This document shows, piece after piece, positions 39,680 to 52,324 of a stretch of DNA of 64,000 nucleotides. This DNA comes from Liolophura sinensis (taxonomy: Eukaryota > Mollusca > Polyplacophora > Chitonida > Chitonidae): assembly GCF_032854445.1 (NCBI RefSeq), contig NW_027018104.1:16942-80941 (forward strand), given 5' to 3'. The notes beneath the pieces are model-generated. The model had not been told where the DNA came from and made no database searches. It saw only the letters and a list, made by a program, of their open reading frames with translations. How positions within the stretch are numbered: the first letter of the stretch is position 1; every line of letters begins with the position of its first letter. A program made the position numbers and the translations under genes.

Positions 39680-40779
39680 TAATCAATGATGTCAAGATCA
39701 CGTGCCCAGCAACGGCTCTTACTCCATGGAAACCAAGGAAATTTGCAATTTTTCAACAGCTGGAGATGCCTGGCCCAATTGCGCATCCTTTGGCACCTTA
39801 TTGATGTGGGTCAGTGTTCAATTGTACTTTTTACAGCGGATTGTATCAAGTACCTTGTGTTTTTTTTATATACAAATGGTGTGGTTTTTCTACATGTAGA
39901 TAAAGACATTGAGTTTGTCTTCGACTTAGAAGTAAGACATTTGCTGGGTGAGTTAAATGGGCTTGGCCCAAAGATTTGACGTCGTCTGGGCTACCGAAGG
40001 GCACATAACTTATAATGAAATGTTGAATATAGTAATGACCAGTCGCGATTGTACATAGTTAATGTAGCCGATTTAAATTAGCAAAAAGACCAGGCAAAAA
40101 TCCAAAAGTGGAAAAACTGTTCCAATGCTGCTGGTAAGAGGATAATCCGACGTATTTTGTGACGAGAAATCGAATGGTGCAAACCGCGTTGCTCTGCGAC
40201 CAATACTTTTGGCTGTAGCCACAAATGAATAATCAATGATGTCAAGATCACGTGCCCAGCAACGGCTCTTACTCCATGGAAACCAAGGAAATTTGCAATT
40301 TTTCAACAGCTGGAGATGCCTGGCCCAATTGCGCATCCTTTGGCACCTTATTGATGTGGGTCAGTGTTCAATTGTACTTTTTACAGCGGATTGTATCAAG
40401 TACCTTGTGTTTTTTTTATATACAAATGGTGTGGTTTTTCTACATGTAGATAAAGACATTGAGTTTGTCTTCGACTTAGAAGTAAGACATTTGTTGGGTG
40501 AGTTAAATGGGCTTGGCCCAAAGATTTGACGTCGTCTGGGCTACCGAAGGGCACATAACTTATAATGAAAAGTTGAATATAGTAATGACCAGTCGCGATT
40601 GTACATAGTTAATGTAGCCGATTTCAATTCGCAAAAAGACCAGGCAAAAATCCAAAAGTAGAAAAACTGTTCCAATGCTGCTGGTAAGAGGCTAATCCGA
40701 CGTATTTTGTGACGAGAAATCGAATGGTGCAAACCGCGTTGCTCTCCGACCAATACTTTTGGCTGTATCCACAAATGAA
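39680..40779. repeat. U74-U75, link between H5 copy 1 and H4 copy 2
   Basis: U74 repeats U68 (AAATTAGC, GGATAATCC, CTCTGCGACC). U75 ends in TGTATCC and is followed by a GAAGATG unit, the boundary pairing also seen at U14/U15, U58/U59 and U61/U62. Confidence 0.75.
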
Positions 40780-41878
40780 TAATCAATGATGTCAAGATCA
40801 CGTGCCCAGCAACGGCTCTTACTCCATGGAAACCAAGGAAATTTGCAATTTTTCAACAGCTGAAGATGCCTGGCCCAATTGCGCATCCTTTGGCACCTTA
40901 TTGATGTGGGTCAGTGTTCAATTGTACTTTTTACAGCGGATTGTATCAAGTACCTTGTGTTTTTTTATATACAAATGGTGTGGTTTTTCTACATGTAGAT
41001 AAAGACATTGAGTTTGTCTTCGATTTAGAAGTAAGACATTTGTTGGGTGAGTTAAATGGGCTTGGCCCAAAGATTTGACGTCGTCTGGGCTACCGAAGGG
41101 CACATAACTTATAATGAAAAGTTGAATATAGTAATGACCAGTCGCGATTGTACATAGTTAATGTAGCCGATTTCAATTCGCAAAAAGACTAGGCAAAAAT
41201 CCAAAAGTAGAAAAACTGTTCCAATGCTGCTGGTAAGAGGCTAATCCGACGTATTTTGTGACGAGAAATCGAATGGTGCAAACCGCGTTGCTCTCCGACC
41301 AATACTTTTGGCTGTAGCCACAAATGAATAATCAATGATGTCAAGATCACGTGCCCAGCAACGGCTCTTACTCCATGGAAACCAAGGAAATTTGCAATTT
41401 TTCAACAGCTGGAGATGCCTGGCCCAATTGCGCATCCTTTGGCACCTTATTGATGTGGGTCAGTGTTCAATTGTACTTTTTACAGCGGATTGTATCAAGT
41501 ACCTTGTGTTTTTTTTATATACAAATGGTGTGGTTTTTCTACATGTAGATAAAGACATTGAGTTTGTCTTCGATTTAGAAGTAAGACATTTGTTGGGTGA
41601 GTTAAATGGGCTTGGCCCAAAGATTTGACGTCGTCTGGGCTACCGAAGGGCACATAACTTATAATGAAAAGTTGAATATAGTAATGACCAGTAGCGATTG
41701 TACATAGTTAATGTAGCCGATTTCAATTCGCAAAAAGACCAGGCAAAAATCCAAAAGTAGAAAAACTGTTCCAATGCTGTTGGTAAGAGGCTAATCCGAC
41801 GTATTTTGTGACGAGAAATCGAATGGTGCAAACCGCGTTGCTCTCCGACCAATACTTTTGGCTGTAGCCACAAATGAA
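40780..41878. repeat. Higher-order block H4, copy 2 (U76-U77)
   Basis: Same markers as 34,182-35,280, including the 7-T tract and GACTAGGC (near 41,188). U77 is also the first unit of H5 copy 2, so the two blocks overlap; copies were made across each other's limits. Confidence 0.87.
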
Positions 41879-44077
41879 TAATCAATGATGTCAAGATCAC
41901 GTGCCCAGCAACGGCTCTTACTCCATGGAAACCAAGGAAATTTGCAATTTTTCAACAGCTGGAGATGCCTGGCCCAATTGCGCATCCTTTGGCACCTTAT
42001 TGATGTGGGTCAGTGTTCAATTGTACTTTTTACAGCGGATTGTATCAAGTACCTTTTGTTTTTTTTATATACAAATGGTGTGGTTTTTCTACATGTAGAT
42101 AAAGACATTGAGTTTGTCTTCGACTTAGAAGTAAGACATTTGTTGGGTGAGTTAAATGGGCTTGGCCCAAAGATTTGACGTCGTCTGGGCTACCGAAGGG
42201 CACATAACTTATAATGAAAAGTTGAATATAGTAATGACCAGTCGCGATTGTACATAGTTAATGTAGCCGATTTCAATTAACAAAAAGACCAGGCAAAAAT
42301 CCAAAAGTGGAAAAACTGTTCCAATGCTGCTGGTAAGAGGCTAATCCGACGTATTTTGTGACGAGAAATCGAATGGTGCAAACCGCGTTGCTCTCCGACC
42401 AATAATTTGGCTGTAGCCACAAATGAATAATCAATGATGTCAAGATCACGTGCCCAGCAACGGCTCTTACTCCATGGAAACCAAGGAAATTTGCAATTTT
42501 TCAACAGCTGGAGATGCCTGGCCCAATTGCGCATCCTTTGGCACCTTATTGATGTGGGTCAGTGTTCAATTGTACTTTTTACAGCGGATTGTATCAAGTA
42601 CCTTGTGTTTTTTTTATATACAAATGGTGTGGTTTTTCTACATGTAGATAAAGACATTGAGTTTGTCTTCGACTTAGAAGTAAGACATTTGCTGGGTGAG
42701 TTAAATGGGCTTGGCCCAAAGATTTGACGTCGTCTGGGCTACCGAAGGGCACATAACTTATAATGAAAAGTTGAATATAGTAATGACCAGTCGCGATTGT
42801 ACATAGTTAATGTAGCAGATTTCAATTCGCAAAAAGACCAGGCAAAAATCCAAAAGTAGAAAAACTGTTCCAATGCTGCTGGTAAGAGGCTAATCCGACG
42901 TATTTTGTGACGAGAAATCGAATGGTGCAAACCGCGTTGCTCTCTGACCAATACTTTTGGCTGTAGCCACAAATGAATAATCAATGATGTCAAGATCACG
43001 TGCCCAGCAACGGCTCTTACTCCATGGAAACCAAGGAAATTTGCAATTTTTCAACAGCTGGAGATGCCTGGCCCAATTGCGCATCCTTTGGCACCTTATT
43101 GATGTGGGTCAGTGTTCAATTGTACTTTTTACAGCGGATTGTATCAAGTACCTTGTGTTTTTTTTATATACAAATGGTGTGGTTTTTCTACATGTAGATA
43201 AAGACATTGAGTTTGTCTTCGACTTAGAAGTAAGACATTTGTTGGGTGAGTTAAATGGGCTTGGCCCAAAGATTTGACGTCGTCTGGGCTACCGAAGGGC
43301 ACATAACTTATAATGAAAAGTTGAATATAGTAATGACCAGTCGCGATTGTACATAGTTAATGTAGCCGATTTCAATTCGCAAAAAGACCAGGCAAAAATC
43401 CAAAAGTGGAAAAACTGTTCCAATGCTGCTGGTAAGAGGCTAATCCGACGTATTTTGTGACGAGAAATCGAATGGTGCAAACCGCGTTGCTCTCCGACCA
43501 ATACTTTTGGCTGTAGCCACAAATGAATAATCAATGATGTCAAGATCACGTGCCCAGCAACGGCTCTTACTCCATGGAAACCAAGGAAATTTGCAATTTT
43601 TCAACAGCTGGAGATGCCTGGCCCAATTGCGCATCCTTTGGCACCTTATTGATGTGGGTCAGTGTTCAATTGTACTTTTTACAGCGGATTGTATCAAGTA
43701 CCTTGTGTTTTTTTTATATACAAATGGTGTGGTTTTTCTACATGTAGATAAAGACATTGAGTTTGTCTTCGACTTAGAAGTAAGACATTTGCTGGGTGAG
43801 TTAAATGGGCTTGGCCCAAAGATTTGACGTCGTCTGGGCTACCGAAGGGCACATAACTTATAATGAAATGTTGAATATAGTAATGACCAGTCGCGATTGT
43901 ACATAGTTAATGTAGCCGATTTAAGTTAGCAAAAAGACCAGGCAAAAATCCAAAAGTGGAAAAACTGTTCCAATGCTGCTGGTAAGAGGCTAATCCGACG
44001 TATTTTGTGACGAGAAATCGAATGGTGCAAACCGCGTTGCTCTCCGACCAATACTTTTGGCTGTAGCCACAAATGAA
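41329..44077. repeat. Higher-order block H5, copy 2 (U77-U81)
   Basis: Follows H5 copy 1 unit by unit; AATAATTTGG at 42,401 in U78. In U81 AAGTTAGC is kept but GGATAATCC has become GGCTAATCC. The first three unit types occur once more as U82-U84 (44,078-45,726) at offset 2,749 (5 units). Confidence 0.88.
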
Positions 44078-47000
44078 TAATCAATGATGTCAAGATCACG
44101 TGCCCAGCAACGGCTCTTACTCCATGGAAACCAAGGAAATTTGCAATTTTTCAACAGCTGGAGATGCCTGGCCCAATTGCGCATCCTTTGGCACCTTATT
44201 GATGTGGGTCAGTGTTCAATTGTACTTTTTACAGCGGATTGTATCAAGTACCTTGTGTTTTTTTTATATACAAATGGTGTGGTTTTTCTACATGTAGATA
44301 AAGACATTGAGTTTGTCTTCGATTTAGAAGTAAGACATTTGTTGGGTGAGTTAAATGGGCTTGGCCCAAAGATTTGACGTCGTCTGGGTTACCGAAGGGC
44401 ACATAACTTATAATGAAGAGTTGAATATAGTAATGACCAGTAGCGATTGTACATAGTTAATGTAGCCGATTTCAATTCGCAAAAAGACCAGGCAAAAATC
44501 CAAAAGTAGAAAAACTGTTCCAATGCTGTTGGTAAGAGGCTAATCCGACGTATTTTGTGACGAGAAATCGAATGGTGCAAACCGCGTTGCTCTCCGACCA
44601 ATACTTTTGGCTGTAGCCACAAATGAATAATCAATGATGTCAAGATCACGTGCCCAGCAACGGCTCTTACTCCATGGAAACCAAGGAAATTTGCAAGTTT
44701 TCAACAGCTGGAGATGCCTGGCCCAATTGCGCATCCTTTGGCACCTTATTGATGTGGGTCAGTGTTCAATTGTACTTTTTACAGCGGATTGTATCAAGTA
44801 CCTTTTGTTTTTTTTATATACAAATGGTGTGGTTTTTCTACATGTAGATAAAGACATTGAGTTTGTCTTCGACTTAGAAGTAAGACATTTGTTGGGTGAG
44901 TTAAATGGGCTTGGCCCAAAGATTTGACGTCGTCTGGGCTACCGAAGGGCACATAACTTATAATGAAAAGTTGAATAGAGTAATGACCAGTCGCGATTGT
45001 ACATAGTTAATGTAGCCGATTTCAATTAACAAAAAGACCAGGCAAAAATCCAAAAGTGGAAAAACTGTTCCAATGCTGCTGGTAAGAGGCTAATCCGACG
45101 TATTTTGTGACGAGAAATCGAATGGTGCAAACCGCGTTGCTCTCCGACCAATAATTTGGCTGTAGCCACAAATGAATAATCAATGATGTCAAGATCACGT
45201 GCCCAGCAACGGCTCTTACTCCATGGAAACCAAGGAAATTTGCAATTTTTCAACAGCTGGAGATGCCTGGCCCAATTGCGCATCCTTTGGCACCTTATTG
45301 ATGTGGGTCAGTGTTCAATTGTACTTTTTACAGCGGATTGTATCAAGTACCTTGTGTTTTTTTTATATACAAATGGTGTGGTTTTTCTACATGTAGATAA
45401 AGACATTGAGATTGTCTTCGACTTAGAAGTAAGACATTTGCTGGGTGAGTTAAATGGGCTTGGCCCAAAGATTTGACGTCGTCTGGGCTACCGAAGGGCA
45501 CATAACTTATAATGAAAAGTTGAATATAGTAATGACCAGTCGCGATTGTACATAGTTAATGTAGCCGATTTCAATTCGCAAAAAGACCAGGCAAAAATCC
45601 AAAAGTAGAAAAACTGTTCCAATGCTGCTGGTAAGAGGCTAATCCGACGTATTTTGTGACGAGAAATCGAATGGTGCAAACCGCGTTGCTCTCTGACCAA
45701 TACTTTTGGCTGTAGCCACAAATGAATAATCAATGATGTCAAGATCACGTGCCCAGCAACGGCTCTTACTCCATGGAAACCAAGGAAATTTGCAATTTTT
45801 CAACAGCTGGAGATGCCTGGCCCAATTGCGCATCCTTTGGCACCTTATTGATGTGGGTCAGTGTTCAATTGTACTTTTTACAGCGGATTGTATCAAGTAC
45901 CTTGTGTTTTTTTTATATACAAATGGTGTGGTTTTTCTACATGTAGATAAAGACATTGAGTTTGTCTTCGACTTAGAAGTAAGACATTTGTTGGGTGAGT
46001 TAAATGGGCTTGGCCCAAAGATTTGACGTCGTCTGGGCTACCGAAGGGCACATAACTTATAATGAAAAGTTGAATATAGTAATGACCAGTCGCGATTGTA
46101 CATAGTTAATGTAGCCGATTTCAATTCGCAAAAAGACCAGGCAAAAATCCAAAAGTAGAAAAATTGTTCCAATGCTGCTGGTAAGAGGCTAATCCGACGT
46201 ATTTTGTGACGAGAAATCGAATGGTGCAAACCGCGTTGCTCTCCGACCAATACTTTTGGCTGTAGCCACAAATGAATAATCAATGATGTCAAGATCACGT
46301 GCCCAGCAACGGCTCTTACTCCATGGAAACCAAGGAAATTTGCAATTTTTCAACAGCTGGAGATGCCTGGCCCAATTGCGCATCCTTTGGCACCTTATTG
46401 ATGTGGGTCAGTGTTCAATTGTACTTTTTACAGCGGATTGTATCAAGTACCTTGTGTTTTTTTTATATACAAATGGTGTGGTTTTTCTACATGTAGATAA
46501 AGACATTGAGTTTGTCTTCGACTTAGAAGTAAGACATTTGCTGGGTGAGTTAAATGGGCTTGGCCCAAAGATTTCACGTCGTCTGGGCTACCGAAGGGCA
46601 CATAACTTATAATGAAAAGTTGAATATAGTAATGACCAGTCGCGATTGTACATAGTTAATGTAGCCGATTTCAATTCGCAAAAAGACCAGGCAAAAATCC
46701 AAAAGTGGAAAAACTGTTCCAATGCTGCTGGTAAGAGGCTAATCCGACGTATTTTGTGACGAGAAATCGAATGGTGCAAACCGCGTTGCTCTCCGACCAA
46801 TACTTTTGGCTGTAGCCACAAATGAATAATCAATGATGTCAAGATCACGTGCCCAGCAACGGCTCTTACTCCATGGAAACCAAGGAAATTTGCAATTTTT
46901 CAACAGCTGGAGATGCCTGGCCCAATTGCGCATCCTTTGGCACCTTATTGATGTGGGTCAGTGTTCAATTGTACTTTTTACAGCGGATTGTATCAAGTAC

Positions 47001-49576
47001 CTTGTGTTTTTTTTATATACAAATGGTGTGGTTTTTCTACATGTAGATAAAGACATTGAGTTTGTCTTCGACTTAGAAGTAAGACATTTGCTGGGTGAGT
47101 TAAATGGGCTTGGCCCAAAGATTTGACGTCGTCTGGGCTACCGAAGGGCACATAACTTATAATGAAATGTTGAATATAGTAATGACCAGTCGCGATTGTA
47201 CATAGTTAATGTAGCCGATTTAAATTAGCAAAAAGACCAGGCAAAAATCCAAAAGTGGAAAAACTGTTCCAATGCTGCTGGTAAGAGGATAATCCGACGT
47301 ATTTTGTGACGAGAAATCGAATGGTGCAAACCGCGTTGCTCTCCGACCAATACTTTTGGCTGTAGCCACAAATGAATAATCAATGATGTCAAGATCACGT
47401 GCCCAGCAACGGCTCTTACTCCATGGAAACCAAGGAAATTTGCAATTTTTCAACAGCTGGAGATGCCTGGCCCAATTGCGCATCCTTTGGCACCTTATTG
47501 ATGTGGGTCAGTGTTCAATTGTACTTTTTACAGCGGATTGTATCAAGTACCTTGTGTTTTTTTTATATACAAATGGTGTGGTTTTTCTACATGTAGATAA
47601 AGACATTGAGTTTGTCTTCGACTTAGAAGTAAGACATTTGCTGGGTGAGTTAAATGGGCTTGGCCCAAAGATTTGACGTCGTCTGGGCTACCGAAGGGCA
47701 CATAACTTATAATGAAAAGTTGAATATAGTAATGACCAGTCGCGATTGTACATAGTTAATGTAGCCGATTTCAATTCGCAAAAAGACCAGGCAAAAATCC
47801 AAAAGTAGAAAAATTGTTCCAATGCTGCTGGTAAGAGGCTAATCCGACGTATTTTGTGACGAGAAATCGAATGGTGCAAACCGCGTTGCTCTCCGACCAA
47901 TACTTTTGGCTGTAGCCACAAATGAATAATCAATGATGTCAAGATCACGTGCCCAGCAACGGCTCTTACTCCATGGAAACCAAGGAAATTTGCAATTTTT
48001 CAACAGCTGGAGATGCCTGGCCCAATTGCGCATCCTTTGGCACCTTATTGATGTGGGTCAGTGTTCAATTGTACTTTTTACAGCGGATTGTATCAAGTAC
48101 CTTGTGTTTTTTTTATATACAAATGGTGTGGTTTTTCTACATGTAGATAAAGACATTGAGTTTGTCTTCGACTTAGAAGTAAGACATTTGCTGGGTGAGT
48201 TAAATGGGCTTGGCCCAAAGATTTGACGTCGTCTGGGCTACCGAAGGGCACATAACTTATAATGAAAAGTTGAATATAGTAATGACCAGTCGCGATTGTA
48301 CATAGTTAATGTAGCCGATTTCAATTCGCAAAAAGACCAGGCAAAAATCCAAAAGTGGAAAAACTGTTCCAATGCTGCTGGTAAGAGGCTAATCCGACGT
48401 ATTTTGTGACGAGAAATCGAATGGTGCAAACCGCGTTGCTCTCCGACCAATACTTTTGGCTGTAGCCACAAATGAATAATCAATGATGTCAAGATCACGT
48501 GCCCAGCAACGGCTCTTACTCCATGGAAACCAAGGAAATTTGCAATTTTTCAACAGCTGGAGATGCCTGGCCCAATTGCGCATCCTTTGGCACCTTATTG
48601 ATGTGGGTCAGTGTTCAATTGTACTTTTTACAGCGGATTGTATCAAGTACCTTGTGTTTTTTTTATATACAAATGGTGTGGTTTTTCTACATGTAGATAA
48701 AGACATTGAGTTTGTCTTCGACTTAGAAGTAAGACATTTGCTGGGTGAGTTAAATGGGCTTGGCCCAAAGATTTGACGTCGTCTGGGCTACCGAAGGGCA
48801 CATAACTTATATTGAAATGTTGAATATAGTAATGACCAGTCGCGATTGTACATAGTTAATGTAGCCGATTTAAATTAGCAAAAAGACCAGGCAAAAATCC
48901 AAAAGTGGAAAAACTGTTCCAATGCTGCTGGTAAGAGGCTAATCCGACGTATTTTGTGACGAGAAATCGAATGGTGCAAACCGCGTTGCTCTCCGACCAA
49001 TACTTTTGGCTGTAGCCACAAATGAATAATCAATGATGTCAAGATCACGTGCCCAGCAACGGCTCTTACTCCATGGAAACCAAGGAAATTTGCAATTTTT
49101 CAACAGCTGGAGATGCCTGGCCCAATTGCGCATCCTTTGGCACCTTATTGATGTGGGTCAGTGTTCAATTGTACTTTTTACAGCGGATTGTATCAAGTAC
49201 CTTGTGTTTTTTTTATATACAAATGGTGTGGTTTTTCTACATGTAGATAAAGACATTGAGTTTGTCTTCGACTTAGAAGTAAGACATTTGTTGGGTGAGT
49301 TAAATGGGCTTGGCCCAAAGATTTGACGTCGTCTGGGCTACCGAAGGGCACATAACTTATAATGAAAAGTTGAATATAGTAATGACCAGTCGCGATTGTA
49401 CATAGTTAATGTAGCCGATTTCAATTCGCAAAAAGACCAGGCAAAAATCCAAAAGTAGAAAAACTGTTCCAATGCTGCTGGTAAGAGGCTAATCCGACGT
49501 ATTTTGTGACGAGAAATCGAATGGTGCAAACCGCGTTGCTCTCCGACCAATACTTTTGGCTGTAGCCACAAATGAA
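44078..49576. repeat. U82-U91
   Basis: U82-U84 repeat the H5 opening (CAGTAGCG with GCTGTTGG; CTTTTG with CAATTAAC and AATAATTTGG at 45,150; CTCTGACC). Private changes: GGGTTACCG and GAAGAGTTG in U82, GAATAGAGT in U83, GAGATTGTC in U84, and AGATTTCACG in U86 near 46,571, which removes the same forward-frame stop as in U66. U85 and U88 carry AAAATTGTTCC; U87 and U90 carry AAATTAGC. U90 has TATATTGAAATG near 48,812. Confidence 0.82.
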
Positions 49577-50674
49577 TAATCAATGATGTCAAGATCACGT
49601 GCCCAGCAACGGCTCTTACTCCATGGAAACCAAGGAAATTTGCAATTTTTCAACAGCTGAAGATGCCTGGCCCAATTGCGCATCCTTTGGCACCTTATTG
49701 ATGTGGGTCAGTGTTCAATTGTACTTTTTACAGCGGATTGTATCAAGTACCTTGTGTTTTTTTATATACAAATGGTGTGGTTTTTCTACATGTAGATAAA
49801 GACATTGAGTTTGTCTTCGATTTAGAAGTAAGACATTTGTTGGGTGAGTTAAATGGGCTTGGCCCAAAGATTTGACGTCGTCTGGGCTACCGAAGGGCAC
49901 ATAACTTATAATGAAGAGTTGAATATAGTAATGACCAGTCGCGATTGTACATAGTTAATGTAGCCGATTTCAATTCGCAAAAAGACTAGGCAAAAATCCA
50001 AAAGTAGAAAAACTGTTCCAATGCTGCTGGTAAGAGGCTAATCCGACGTATTTTGTGACGAGAAATCGAATGGTGCAAACCGCGTTGCTCTCCGACCAAT
50101 ACTTTTGGCTGTAGCCACAAATGAATAATCAATGATGTCAAGATCACGTGCCCAGCAACGGCTCTTACTCCATGGAAACCAAGGAAATTTGCAATTTTTC
50201 AACAGCTGGAGATGCCTGGCCCAATTGCGCATCCTTTGGCACCTTATTGATGTGGGTCAGTGTTCAATTGTACTTTTTACAGCGGATTGTATCAAGTACC
50301 TTGTGTTTTTTTTATATACAAATGGTGTGGTTTTTCTACATGTAGATAAAGACATTGAGTTTGTCTTCGATTTAGAAGTAAGACATTTGTTGGGTGAGTT
50401 AAATGGGCTTGGCCCAAAGATTTGACGTCGTCTGGGCTACCGAAGGGCACATAACTTATAATGAAGAGTTGAATATAGTAATGACCAGTAGCGATTGTAC
50501 ATAGTTAATGTAGCCGATTTCAATTCGCAAAAAGACCAGGCAAAAATCCAAAAGTAGAAAAACTGTTCCAATGCTGTTGGTAAGAGGCTAATCCGACGTA
50601 TTTTGTGACGAGAAATCGAATGGTGCAAACCGCGTTGCTCTCCGACCAATAATTTGGCTGTAGCCACAAATGAA
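49577..50674. repeat. Higher-order block H4, copy 3 (U92-U93)
   Basis: GAAGATG, 7-T tract, TTCGATTTA and GACTAGGC in U92, then CAGTAGCG and GCTGTTGG in U93. Both units have GAAGAGTTG, and U93 additionally has AATAATTTGG at 50,648, a marker otherwise found one unit later in this module. U93 therefore looks like a fusion of U77-type and U78-type units. Confidence 0.83.
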
Positions 50675-51882
50675 TAATCAATGATGTCAAGATCACGTGC
50701 CCAGCAACGGCTCTTACTCCATGGAAACCAAGGAAATTTGCAATTTTTCAACAGCTGGAGATGCCTGGCCCAATTGCGCATCCTTTGGCACCTTATTGAT
50801 GTGGGTCAGTGTTCAATTGTACTTTTTACAGCGGATTGTATCAAGTACCTTGTGTTTTTTTTATATACAAATGGTGTGGTTTTTCTACATGTAGATAAAG
50901 ACATTGAGTTTGTCTTCGACTTAGAAGTAAGACATTTGCTGGGTGAGTTAAATGGGCTTGGCCCAAAGATTTGACGTCGTCTGGGCTACCGAAGGGCACA
51001 TAACTTATAATGAAAAGTTGAATATAGTAATGACCAGTCGCGATTGTACATAGTTAATGTAGCCGATTTCAATTCGCAAAAAGACCAGGCAAAAATCCAA
51101 AAGTAGAAAAATTGTTCCAATGCTGCTGGTAAGAGGCTAATCCGACGTATTTTGTGACGAGAAATCGAATGGTGCAAACCGCGTTGCTCTCCGACCAATA
51201 CTTTTGGCTGTAGCCACAAATGAATAATCAATGATGTCAAGATCACGTGCCCAGCAACGGCTCTTACTCCATGGAAACCAAGGAAATTTGCAATTTTTCA
51301 ACAGCTGGAGATGCCTGGCCCAATTGCGCATCCTTTGGCACCTTATTGATGTGGGTCAGTGTTCAATTGTACTTTTTACAGCGGATTGTATCAAGTACCT
51401 TGTGTTTTTTTTATATACAAATGGTGTGGTTTTTCTACATGTAGATAAAGACATTGAGTTTGTCTTCGACTTAGAAGTAAGACATTTGCTGGGTGAGTTA
51501 AATGGGCTTGGCCCAAAGATTTGACGTCGTCTGGGCTACCGAAGGGCACATAACTTATAATGAAAAGTTGAATATAGTAATGACCAGTCGCGATTGTACA
51601 TAGTTAATGTAGCCGATTTCAATTCGCAAAAAGACCAGGCAAAAATCCAAAAGTAGAAAAATTGTTCCAATGCTGCTGGTAAGAGGCTAATCCGACGTAT
51701 TTTGTGACGAGAAATCGAATGGTGCAAACCGCGTTGCTCTCCGACCAATACTTTTGGCTGTAGCCACAAATGAATAATCAATGATGTCAAGATCACGTGC
51801 CCAGCAACGGCTCTTACTCCATGGAAACCAAGGAAATTTGCAATTTTTCAACAGCTGGAGATGCCTGGCCCAATTGCGCATC
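50675..51882. repeat. U94, U95 and the A-type start of U96
   Basis: U94 and U95 are nearly identical (TTGCTGGG, GAAAAGTTG, CAATTCGC, AAGTAGAAA, AAAATTGTTCC). They are the last full subfamily A units before the switch. Confidence 0.8.
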
Positions 51883-51935
51883 CTTTGGCACCTTATTGAT
51901 GTGGTCAGTGTTCAATTGTACTTTTTACAGCGGAC
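51883..51935. other. Switch point between subfamilies A and B inside one unit
   Basis: U96 begins as subfamily A (AATCAATGATG at 51,776 and CATCCTTTGG ending near 51,888) and continues as subfamily B from CGGACTGTATC at 51,931. Between them the usual GATGTGGGTCAG has lost one G (GATGTGGTCAG near 51,900). Further into the same unit there is one extra T in the run before CTACATG (near 51,985) and GTCTTTTTTGACG near 52,250. The unit is therefore a recombinant, and the one-base losses and gains lie close to the join. Confidence 0.85.
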
Positions 51936-52324
51936 TGTATCAAGTACCTTGTGTTTTTTTTATATACAAATGGTGTGGTTTTTTCTACATGTAGATAAAG
52001 ACATTGAGTTTGTCTTCGACTTAGAAGTAAGACATTTGCTGGGTGAGTTAAATGGGCTTGGCCCAAAGATTTGACGTCGTCTGGGCTACCGAAGGGCACA
52101 TAACTTATAATGAAAAGTTGAATATAGTAATGACCAGTCGCGATTGTACATAGTTAATGCAGCCGATTTCAATTCGCAAAAAGACCAGGCAAAAATCCAA
52201 AAGTGGAAAAACTGTTCCAATGCTGCTGGTAAGAGGCTAATCCGACGTCTTTTTTGACGAGAAATCGAATGGTGCAAACCGCGTTGCTCTCCGACCAATA
52301 CTTTTGGCTGTAGCCACAAATGAA

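Larger units (their letters stand above)
1..51882. repeat. Subfamily A of the satellite (U1 to mid-U96)
   Basis: Marker bases of this subfamily are AATCAATGATG at the unit start, GCATCCTTTGG about 105 bases in, CGGATTGTATC about 155 bases in, and GTATTTTGTGACG about 480 bases in. Neighbouring units differ at only a handful of positions. A limited set of recurring two-state sites (for example TTGCTGGG or TTGTTGGG, GAAAAGTTG or GAAATGTTG, CAATTCGC, CAATTAGC or CAATTAAC, AAGTGGAAA or AAGTAGAAA) serves to fingerprint units and reveals the block duplications. Low divergence implies recent homogenisation. Confidence 0.93.
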
